Source of the DNA: Pseudomonadales bacterium | Lineage (GTDB): Bacteria > Pseudomonadota > Gammaproteobacteria > Pseudomonadales > Azotimanducaceae | Reading direction: 5' to 3' | NCBI GenBank assembly: GCA_028281885.1 | Contig: JANQJA010000002.1 | Coordinates: forward strand, 1 to 64,000 | Length of the DNA stretch: 64,000 bases | Part shown: positions 32,799-39,794 of the stretch, piece by piece | Numbering within the stretch: position 1 is the first letter of the stretch | Layout: each line of letters opens with the position of its first letter | Notes under the pieces: generated by a model | Told to the model about the DNA's origin: nothing | The model's database searches: none | What the model saw: only the letters and a program-made list of their open reading frames with translations | Made by a program: the position numbers and the translations under genes

Positions 32799-34197
32799 AA
32801 CGACCCTCGCACGTCTGAATCGGGCGATGGATCTTCAGATTAATGGCCAGTTGGATGAGGCCGAAGCGATCTATCGCGATATTCTGATCACCGAGCCGGA
32901 CAATCCCGATGCGATTCATTTGCTTGGCCTGGTGCTGGGAGAGCGCGACGACAACGAAGGTGCCGTGGCGCTGATTGAAAAGGCAATTCAGCTTCGTCCG
33001 GGTGCGGCACCGTTTCACCACAACATTGCCGGTATTTACCGCCGCATCGGTCGACTTGACGACGCGGAGCAGGGGTTCAGAACTGCTATTTCTCTCAAGG
33101 CGGATTACGGTGAAGCCTACCAGGGGCTTGCCGAGATGGTGACGTTCGATGAGGGCGATCCATTCATCCGGGCGGTTGCCCAGCAACTGAATTCCGGTGC
33201 GCTCTCGGATCCCATGCGATCCTACTTCCATTTCGCGGCCGGAAAGTACTTTGATGACGTTGGCGATTACGCGAATGCCTTCGAGCATTACCGGCTGGGA
33301 AACCTGGCCGCGAACAAGCCGTTCGACAGCGCCGAGTTCCGGCAGCAGGTCAAGGATACGATCTACGTATTTAGTCGTACATTTATTGAGTCCCATTCGG
33401 GCGGCGGTAATGATTCCCACCGGCCCATTTTTATTGTCGGCATGCCTCGCTCGGGTACTTCCCTGGTGGAGCAGATTCTGGCCAGTCACTCCGGCGTGTT
33501 CGGGGCGGGCGAGCTGAACGATATGAAGTTTGTGGCACGGCTCGCCTCGCAGTTGTCTCGACTGCGGTTGCCATACCCTAACAGCGTCCCGGGGCTGGGG
33601 CGCAGCCAGATGACTCGGCTGGCAGAGGATTACCTGGCGCGTATTGCGGCACTGAGTTCCCCGGAGGCGGCTCGTGTGATTGACAAGCATCCGCTCAACT
33701 TCCAGTTCGTCGGGCTTATTCTGCTGATGTTCCCCAACGCGAAGATCATTCACACTGTTCGTCATCCGCTCGATACCTGCCTGTCCTGCTTCTTCCAAAA
33801 CTTTACCAAGGGGCAGCATTACAGTTTCGACATGGTCAAGCTGGGACATTTCTACAATGATTATCGTCGCCTGATGGAACACTGGGACCTGGTGTTCCCC
33901 GGCAGGATTCTGCAGGTGGAATATGAATCGGTCACCGATGATCAGGAACCGCAGACCCGCAGAATACTCGATTATTGTGATCTTGAGTTCGAGCCCCAGT
34001 GCCTGGAATTTCACAAGACACAACGGGTAGTAAAAACTGCAAGCTTCCTGCAGGTCCGCAAACCGCTTTACCAGACATCGCGTGGGCGTTGGCGCAACTA
34101 TGTGACGCAGCTTCAGGAACTCGCCGGTATCCTGGGCATGGAAGTCACACCACCGGTGACGATTACGATGTCCGGCCCGAGCCTCTCGGGGCGGTGA
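32791..34197 (+). CDS. TPR-sulfotransferase fusion protein
   Basis: A 468-residue protein. Residues about 1-125 carry three tetratricopeptide repeats (AMDLQINGQLDEAEAIYRDIL and two that follow), and a further TPR-like segment is near 155-185. Residues about 210-460 form a PAPS-dependent sulfotransferase: 5'-phosphosulfate loop FIVGMPRSGTSLVEQILASH and 3'-phosphate loop RHPLDTCLSCFFQNF. Bacterial members modify proteins, lipids or polysaccharides; the acceptor is unknown. The start at 32791 overlaps the PCuAC stop, so the two genes are coupled. Confidence 0.88.
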   Translation: MTETTLARLNRAMDLQINGQLDEAEAIYRDILITEPDNPDAIHLLGLVLGERDDNEGAVALIEKAIQLRPGAAPFHHNIAGIYRRIGRLDDAEQGFRTAISLKADYGEAYQGLAEMVTFDEGDPFIRAVAQQLNSGALSDPMRSYFHFAAGKYFDDVGDYANAFEHYRLGNLAANKPFDSAEFRQQVKDTIYVFSRTFIESHSGGGNDSHRPIFIVGMPRSGTSLVEQILASHSGVFGAGELNDMKFVARLASQLSRLRLPYPNSVPGLGRSQMTRLAEDYLARIAALSSPEAARVIDKHPLNFQFVGLILLMFPNAKIIHTVRHPLDTCLSCFFQNFTKGQHYSFDMVKLGHFYNDYRRLMEHWDLVFPGRILQVEYESVTDDQEPQTRRILDYCDLEFEPQCLEFHKTQRVVKTASFLQVRKPLYQTSRGRWRNYVTQLQELAGILGMEVTPPVTITMSGPSLSGR

Positions 34198-34251
34198 ATG
34201 CAGTGTGAGTCGATGTTAGGCTTTGGACTTCTCTGGCGGGAGGAAACCTAG

Positions 34252-34692
34252 TTGGCTGTTTCCTGGAAATGTATTGAAGACGAAGCGCTGGACATTGCTG
34301 CCTTCGGTAAGACGCGTATCGATGGCAAGGTCTCATACCTCGCGACCTGGTCCAATGGCTGGCCCAGGATTCATCCGGTCACTCCGCTGGTCGGGGAAGG
34401 TTTCTGTTTTATTTTCGTTGAACCGGGTTCCTCGAAGGTGAAGGACCTGCGCGACAACGGCCGCTATGCATTGCATTGTGGCATGACGGACAGTTCCGGC
34501 AGTAGCGGTGAGTTCAAGATTTCCGGGGTGGCAGTCGAAGTCAGCGACCCTGTGATGAGGGAACGGGCACAGTCGATCTGCAGTTTTCGGCCTTCGGCGC
34601 GCGCTTTACTGTTTGAGCTGCAGTTAACCGGGGCGGTTGCGACTTCTTACCGGGGTGGCCGACCGGATCGCAAACGCTGGTCAGCGGAATAG
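34252..34692 (+). CDS. Pyridoxamine 5'-phosphate oxidase-family (split-barrel FMN) protein
   Basis: A 146-residue protein with the split beta-barrel pattern of FMN-binding PNPOx-like proteins: IDGKVSYLATWSNGWPRIHPVTPLVGEGFCFIFVEPGSSKVKDLRDNGRYALH. It is too short for true PdxH and lacks its C-terminal motif, so a flavin- or haem-linked oxidoreductase role is more likely. The start is TTG, supported by a strong Shine-Dalgarno (GGGAGGAAA, 8-base spacing). It converges on the DUF885-like gene with a 9-base gap. Confidence 0.78.
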   Translation: MAVSWKCIEDEALDIAAFGKTRIDGKVSYLATWSNGWPRIHPVTPLVGEGFCFIFVEPGSSKVKDLRDNGRYALHCGMTDSSGSSGEFKISGVAVEVSDPVMRERAQSICSFRPSARALLFELQLTGAVATSYRGGRPDRKRWSAE

Positions 34693-34701
34693 AATCAGAG
34701 G

Positions 34702-36312
34702 TCAATCAGACGGCCCGGCTGTAAACGAGTCCAGATATTCAGCCAGTCGGCGTTCCACAACAGGAAATGGTCGCTCCCCTTCGTCGAGCATTAGATCAAT
34801 AAAAGCGCTCCAGTCAAAAGACTCACCGAGCGTCGTCCTGGCGGTTTTTTCAAGCTGCTGAAATGCCTCTAGTCCGGCAAAGGCGGCGGCGCCCCGGCCC
34901 GGATGATCGATCGTCTGCTGAATGATGGCGTCTGCTTTCGGGGAGGTGAGGCTTAGGTGCTGCTGGATAAACGCTTTGGCTTGCCGACGATGCCAGCTTC
35001 GCCCGTGTATGCCGGTATCGACGGCGGCACGCACGGTGGCCAGGGCGAGATGTCTGTCCACCTTGACCTGATCCGTCCAGTGCCGATCCAGTATTGTCAG
35101 AGCGTAGAGGGCCCAGCCTTCGGCGAAGGCGGGTACAGGCGACAACAGGGAATAGCGGGTCGCGACCACCAGGTGCGCGCCAGGCAGACAATATCGAAAT
35201 GTGGTTTCCTGGACACCAAACTGATGAGTCCACAGCGGTGAGAGCGAACAGGTCCCGACATTCGAACCTCTCTCATAGCTCCCCGGCGAGGGGGAGTTGT
35301 TTGCCTCTGTTGCAGTGACATCAAGGTTCATCGACGGTGCGATGGATGTCAGTTCCGACAATGCAGGTTCGATTTGCAGGATTGCCGTGCTCGCTTCATC
35401 GAGGAGTGCCTGAATATCTGGTGGTTGTCGGTCATCGGCTGTCGTAGCGGCAAGCGATGACAGAAATGTCGTCGCCCGCTCGTGGATCACATCGGCGGTC
35501 AGGGGCAGGGACGTGTAAGTAATAAGAGCGTGTGCGTATCGATCTGATGTTTCCTGGTCGGCCGCAGGCTGTCGGTTTTGCACCAGTTCGATTACATGGC
35601 TACAGCTTCGCGTGATCGCCGAACGAATCGCGGCGCGAAGCTGGCTGATGGTGTTGTGAGTGCGCCTGGACTGGGCCATGCGTCCTGTTGCTCTCATCAC
35701 CAGGTCTTCGGCCTCGTCGCTCGAAGACTGGCAGCGCGCCAGGATGGCAGCAGGGCCAGTCATGCGTAACGAGGCCTGGTCTGCCCATTCGGTCCACTGT
35801 GCCGTTTGCGACGGTATGGATTCTATTTCCTGTATCAGCCGGGCGATAGCCGAGTCGGAGTCGATGGGGAGAAAGTTCACCAGTAACCGGAGCTGATCAA
35901 GCGGCGGCATTTCCGTCGCGGAAAGTCTGACGATAGAATCCAACTGCTGTTGGTGCTGCATGAGCGAGGCATGGTATTGCAGATGTTCCAGGTCCCGGCG
36001 CAGGCGATCGGGAATTCTTCGTTCATCAACAGCTGCGCTGATGCGTTCGGCAAGCTCAACGATCAGTGCGGTGAATTGCCGGTGGTCTTCATGCGAATCT
36101 TGACGCGAGCCGGTTCCGCCGAGCTGGATGTTGAGGGCAGGAGAGGCGGCACGCAGTCTCGAATAGCTGCTGTCCAGCAATTCCCGGGCGAGACTGGTTT
36201 CCATCCGTGTGATGAGCGAATGATCCGACGGTGCGGCGGGGACCTTCTCGTTGCGGCTCGCACAACCGCTGACCAGTAGCAACAGTGCGACGAATCCCGC
36301 AAGGGCTTTCAT
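34702..36312 (-). CDS. DUF885-like lipoprotein with degenerate metallopeptidase site
   Basis: A 536-residue lipoprotein (lipobox VSGC, Cys17). The C-terminal half follows DUF885: FAEGWALYALTILDRHW, TVRAAVDTGIHGRSWHRRQAKAF and DHPGRGAAAFAGLEAF, ending with SAFIDLMLDEGERPFPVVERRL. The zinc motif HE-x2-PGHH of the family is replaced by RYCLPGAH: the first His and the Glu are gone, while one His and the EGW Glu remain. It is probably not an active peptidase of the usual kind. It is the last gene of a four-gene operon and overlaps the previous one by 4 bases. Confidence 0.75.
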   Translation of the reverse strand: MKALAGFVALLLLVSGCASRNEKVPAAPSDHSLITRMETSLARELLDSSYSRLRAASPALNIQLGGTGSRQDSHEDHRQFTALIVELAERISAAVDERRIPDRLRRDLEHLQYHASLMQHQQQLDSIVRLSATEMPPLDQLRLLVNFLPIDSDSAIARLIQEIESIPSQTAQWTEWADQASLRMTGPAAILARCQSSSDEAEDLVMRATGRMAQSRRTHNTISQLRAAIRSAITRSCSHVIELVQNRQPAADQETSDRYAHALITYTSLPLTADVIHERATTFLSSLAATTADDRQPPDIQALLDEASTAILQIEPALSELTSIAPSMNLDVTATEANNSPSPGSYERGSNVGTCSLSPLWTHQFGVQETTFRYCLPGAHLVVATRYSLLSPVPAFAEGWALYALTILDRHWTDQVKVDRHLALATVRAAVDTGIHGRSWHRRQAKAFIQQHLSLTSPKADAIIQQTIDHPGRGAAAFAGLEAFQQLEKTARTTLGESFDWSAFIDLMLDEGERPFPVVERRLAEYLDSFTAGPSD

Positions 36313-36899
36313 TCGGGTTGCAGGGATGCGTCGATCTGCGCGGCAACCTGATTCAGTCGAGCGGCGATTGCGTTTGCCGTATCCAGTCGTTCGCTGACGA
36401 GGGCATTAAAGGATGTGTCTTGAATATCGCGCAGATTGACGAGCACGTTGATGCGTGCGGCGGCAATCGCTGCGGCAAGCTGCTGGGCGGCGATGGCTGT
36501 ATCGGTAATCAGGTTTTTGTTGCCCAGCGTCACCAGGGATTCGATGTCGTCGACCAGAGAACAGGCGGCGAAAATCATGTCCAGCGGGACCTCGGCAGCG
36601 GCCTTGAGTGCCGGCTGCAATGTGGCCTGTCGATCCGAAGCCGGCAGCTTGTAGGCTGCCATCACGGCATCGAAACTGCGAACGTCGTCCTGCCCAAGTT
36701 GAACAAACCGCCTGCTTGTTTCGTCTGCTCTTGATTTGATGGCTTCAATATCAGGGCCTGTCTTTGAGAACTGACATACCATCACCATGAGGGCGCATCC
36801 CTGGGCGCCACTCAGGGCTGCGACCGCACCACCGCCCGGCGTCGATGTGCGTGCCGCGAGGGAATTCAGGTAGTCGTCGATGGATTCACTGGCTGGCAT
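36309..36899 (-). CDS. Cyclodeaminase/cyclohydrolase family protein (FTCD-C / FchA-like)
   Basis: A 196-residue all-helical protein of the family that contains formimidotetrahydrofolate cyclodeaminase and the methenyl-THF cyclohydrolase FchA. Residues 16-35 read ARTSTPGGGAVAALSGAQG, the folate-binding signature; DVRSFDAVMAAYKLP (about 72-86) carries the conserved Asp. No hutH/hutI genes are present, so histidine degradation is not indicated. It overlaps the Mtd1-like dehydrogenase gene by 14 bases, which favours a methenyl-THF cyclohydrolase role. Confidence 0.82.
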   Translation of the reverse strand: MPASESIDDYLNSLAARTSTPGGGAVAALSGAQGCALMVMVCQFSKTGPDIEAIKSRADETSRRFVQLGQDDVRSFDAVMAAYKLPASDRQATLQPALKAAAEVPLDMIFAACSLVDDIESLVTLGNKNLITDTAIAAQQLAAAIAAARINVLVNLRDIQDTSFNALVSERLDTANAIAARLNQVAAQIDASLQPE

Positions 36900-37785
36900 G
36901 ATGGCTATGGAAGTTCCGGTAGAGACGAAGTGTGTTTCGCATACACATGGCGACGGTCATGGGGCCCACCTTGGGGACGTAGATGTCAGTGTGTGCCGTG
37001 ATGTCATCTTCGAAATTGGGGTGCGAAGAGAAGTTCACGCAGACCGTGTTGGGTTTGATCTCGTCGCACCGAATTCGCTCGAAGGATTTGCTGGGAACGC
37101 CTGTGATGACGATGTCGGATTCCGCCAGGGCCTCTTGCCGAGTGATACGTGTCTCGAAAGGTTTGGCATTCTCAAACCTGAGCGGACCGTTGATATCAAA
37201 TGAGTACACATTGGCGCCATCGTTGGACATCATCACGGCGAGTGGACGACCATTGACTTCACTGCGATTAAAGATCGTTACCGTTTTTCCGGCGACCGGT
37301 CGCTCGACATCCTCGGCATAAACACCCAGTGCCGTCAGCATCTTGATAATGGCGAGGGGCGTGCAGGGTAGCAGTGCCTTCCTGCTGCTGTCGCCTGCGA
37401 TTGCAAAACGATCATTCGCGTAGAGCTTCTGGACCCAGTACATGCTGCCTGCTTCGATGTCCTTGCGATAGTCCACCAGGTTACGGAGATAGCTGTCCTG
37501 CTGGTTGTTGAATACGGGGAAGTAAATAAATATACCGTGTATGTCCGGGTCGGCATTGGCAGCCATGATGGATTCTTCCAGCGTCAGGCGTTCGACTTCC
37601 TGCAGATCGTATTCAATGCCAACATCGGCGAATCGTTGTCGAGTCGCGCGTGCATACGCCAGAGAAGGCGCATCGTCGGAGGCGATCATTCCTACCACTC
37701 GGATTGGGTCCGACATGGCTGCGACCTCTTGCCGCACTGCTTCAATATAGTCGTGCGCGACGCTGGCAGGATCGATATCGATCAC
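36886..37785 (-). CDS. Mtd1-like methylenetetrahydrofolate dehydrogenase (FolD superfamily)
   Basis: A 299-residue FolD-fold enzyme closer to the yeast NAD-dependent Mtd1 branch than to bacterial FolD: IHGIFIYFPVFNNQQDSYLRN, LLPCTPLAIIKML, then VTIFNRSEVNGRPLAVMMSNDGANVYSFD (Rossmann segment with the GRPLA loop). In FolD the catalytic Lys lies four residues after a Tyr; here Tyr44 is followed by Thr48, so cyclohydrolase activity should be missing and only dehydrogenase activity is expected. The overlapping FchA-like gene could provide the cyclohydrolase. It overlaps the SIS gene by 4 bases. Confidence 0.82.
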   Translation of the reverse strand: MIDIDPASVAHDYIEAVRQEVAAMSDPIRVVGMIASDDAPSLAYARATRQRFADVGIEYDLQEVERLTLEESIMAANADPDIHGIFIYFPVFNNQQDSYLRNLVDYRKDIEAGSMYWVQKLYANDRFAIAGDSSRKALLPCTPLAIIKMLTALGVYAEDVERPVAGKTVTIFNRSEVNGRPLAVMMSNDGANVYSFDINGPLRFENAKPFETRITRQEALAESDIVITGVPSKSFERIRCDEIKPNTVCVNFSSHPNFEDDITAHTDIYVPKVGPMTVAMCMRNTLRLYRNFHSHHASQ

Positions 37786-38387
37786 TGTCGTTCCTGCTCT
37801 TCCATCCGGGTGATGGTGCCCAGGTAGCCGCTATGGTGACGCATGCCATAGTCTTTGCGGCTGAAGCCCTTCATTTCGAGCAGCGTTAAAGCAATGGCAT
37901 CGCTGATCGCGTGCATGACGGCAATGGATGCGCTCGGTGTGAGTTTCAGGGGGCAGGGTTCTTCAATGTCGGGGCCCATGTCGACGATAATTTTGGACAG
38001 GTCCCGCAACAGGGAGTCGCTGTGCGCGGTAATGCCAACGACTTCAGTCACATCCAGATGGCGGGCAATCTCCAGCATCTGCAACACTTCTCGTGATTTG
38101 CCGCTGGTAGAAAATGCAACGATGACATCACTCGGTGCGACCATACCCAGGTCGCCGTGGCCCGCTTCTGCCGGATGGACGTACACGGCCGGGGTGCCGG
38201 TCGATGACAGAGTGGCGGCAAATTTGTGAGCGATAAAACCAGCTTTACCGATGCCGGTGGTAACAACCTTGCCCTGGCAACCGTAAAGAAGATTGACGGC
38301 GGCTTCAAACTCCTCGGTTACGTTGATTGCCCTGACTGCGTCGGCTTCCTGCTGGATGATCCGACGCATGTTTTCGATGATGTTCAA
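37782..38387 (-). CDS. SIS-domain sugar-phosphate isomerase, KdsD/GutQ-like without CBS domains
   Basis: A 201-residue protein with a single SIS domain: VVTTGIGKAGFIAHKFAATLSSTGTPAVYVHPAEAGHGDLGMV and FSTSGKSREVL follow arabinose-5-phosphate isomerase closely, and LTPSASIAVMHAISDAIALTLLEMKGFS is the late KdsD motif. KdsD has about 325 residues because of two C-terminal CBS domains; these are absent. It heads an operon with the folate genes and the DUF885-like lipoprotein, so its substrate could differ from arabinose-5-phosphate. Confidence 0.82.
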   Translation of the reverse strand: MNIIENMRRIIQQEADAVRAINVTEEFEAAVNLLYGCQGKVVTTGIGKAGFIAHKFAATLSSTGTPAVYVHPAEAGHGDLGMVAPSDVIVAFSTSGKSREVLQMLEIARHLDVTEVVGITAHSDSLLRDLSKIIVDMGPDIEEPCPLKLTPSASIAVMHAISDAIALTLLEMKGFSRKDYGMRHHSGYLGTITRMEEQERQ

Positions 38388-38416
38388 GTGTTTCGCTCCG
38401 GCGCAGGTAAGCCGCC

Positions 38417-38422
38417 ATTATA
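38417..38422 (-). promoter_or_regulatory. -10 element of the SIS-folate-DUF885 operon
   Basis: The minus strand reads AGCTATAATGGCGG, with a perfect TATAAT about 30 bases before the SIS start. No matching -35 was found at normal spacing. Confidence 0.4.
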
Positions 38423-38437
38423 GCTGGAACTGACGAC

Positions 38438-39715
38438 TCAAAGGGGTGCCGGCAGGGTCTCGAAGGAGCCGTCGGCATAGGTGATGACGCCATTTTTATC
38501 GAGAGTGGCGGTACCGATGGCGTTTTCGCCAACGCCAACGACAAAGGTACCGGTCGTTGCCGCATCGGTCTGCTCCAGTACCAGTCGGGTCGTGCCATTG
38601 CTGAGCTTTGTCGGGCTGGACTGGGTCTCGGTCATGGCCCTCGTCAGTGATCTGGCGAACTGGCGGGTCAGCTCAATGGCCGCTGCCTGTGACAGATCGG
38701 ATGCCGGAATCTGGATGAGGTCATCCCCCTGGTTACCCCACTCGGTGATGCGGTCACGGGCCAGCGACTCGGCGCTGGTCAGGCCCGGCCGGGTGATGCC
38801 GCGGGCGGCAAGGCTTCGAATAACCGTTCCCAGCCCGGTCTCCACGGAACCTGCCAGTCTACTGAGAGATGTGCCTGATATTTCAAGATCGCCAGAGTCT
38901 CCGACGTTCAGCTCGGCGTGCAGTCGCGCAAAGACCTCCGCCAGGGTGTCCACGCTGGTGTTGTCAGGTTCGAGCTCTGCCAGCGTGGCAGCGGCAAACG
39001 CGAGCAATGCATAGGAAGCGTCCGAAGCGTTATCGGTATTCGCATCTAGAGCGGTGATGTCGAACAGTTCTATCTGCGCCAGTTGCTGGCTGCCCAGGCT
39101 GATACCCGTTATTTCGCCAATCAGACCCTTGATTCTTCGTTCTGCTGTTTCAATATCCTCCTGCGTCAATGCACTGGATGCGGCGGTCGCTTCCGCCAGG
39201 CTGGTTGCCAGTTCCGAGGCGGGGGATACGTTGATCGTGTAGGTCGCATCGGGTGCTGAGGATCCGGTTTCCAGCCGCGATATGGTCGCTCGCATCCTGA
39301 ATTCTTCAGGCAGGGCAAAATCACTGCCGAATGCGATGAAGGTTTCATCGTCGATCTGGCAGTCATCGGTGGTATCGGGCAGATCGATATCGCAGCGGCT
39401 GCTGCCTCCCGTAATGTTGACCGTCAGTGGTGTGGAGATGCCTTGCGCGACTGCGGCTTCCGAAAAAACAGCCCGGTATGTGCCGCCGTTCTGAGTGACT
39501 GTGCCGGCAAGTATCTCGATCTCTCCGCCTGCGGCGTCGGTAATTGTCACAGTGGCGGCGCTGATCGCCCCCTTGGTTGCGACACCGCTGACGGCGACGC
39601 TCGGGGCTGGCAGTGGACTCTGGGTATCAGCAATTTCTCCATCGGTACCGCCGCCGCAACCGGACAGGGCCCAGAGGACTGCACTTACGCAGCAAAGTCG
39701 GCGTGGCAATGACAT
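38438..39715 (-). CDS. Hypothetical Ser/Thr/Ala-rich lipoprotein
   Basis: A 425-residue lipoprotein (lipobox LSGC, Cys20, followed by a GGGTDGE flexible start). The first 150 mature residues look like beta-rich, carboxypeptidase-regulatory or Ig-like sequence (VAVSGVATKGAISAATVTITD), and the rest is helical and Ala/Thr-rich. Cys pairs in SRCDIDLPDTTDDCQID suggest a disulfide. This architecture is common in marine gammaproteobacterial surface lipoproteins of unknown role. It is separated from the operons on both sides. Confidence 0.7.
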   Translation of the reverse strand: MSLPRRLCCVSAVLWALSGCGGGTDGEIADTQSPLPAPSVAVSGVATKGAISAATVTITDAAGGEIEILAGTVTQNGGTYRAVFSEAAVAQGISTPLTVNITGGSSRCDIDLPDTTDDCQIDDETFIAFGSDFALPEEFRMRATISRLETGSSAPDATYTINVSPASELATSLAEATAASSALTQEDIETAERRIKGLIGEITGISLGSQQLAQIELFDITALDANTDNASDASYALLAFAAATLAELEPDNTSVDTLAEVFARLHAELNVGDSGDLEISGTSLSRLAGSVETGLGTVIRSLAARGITRPGLTSAESLARDRITEWGNQGDDLIQIPASDLSQAAAIELTRQFARSLTRAMTETQSSPTKLSNGTTRLVLEQTDAATTGTFVVGVGENAIGTATLDKNGVITYADGSFETLPAPL

Positions 39716-39794
39716 AAAACGGGATTCTCTTTTTTTCGCGATCCTATCTCATCAGGATGCGATCGAGAAGCTGACGCGGATGCTCGCTCCGGCT

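Noticed and set aside
32626..34023. A 465-codon minus-strand frame opposite the sulfotransferase
   Set aside because: Antisense to a strongly supported gene, with no motif; the codon pattern is that of a reverse-strand shadow.
39716..39794. Hairpin near a run of T's between the lipoprotein gene and tgpA
   Set aside because: The T run precedes the stem on the plus strand and reads as A's after the stem on the minus strand, so it is not an intrinsic terminator for either direction.
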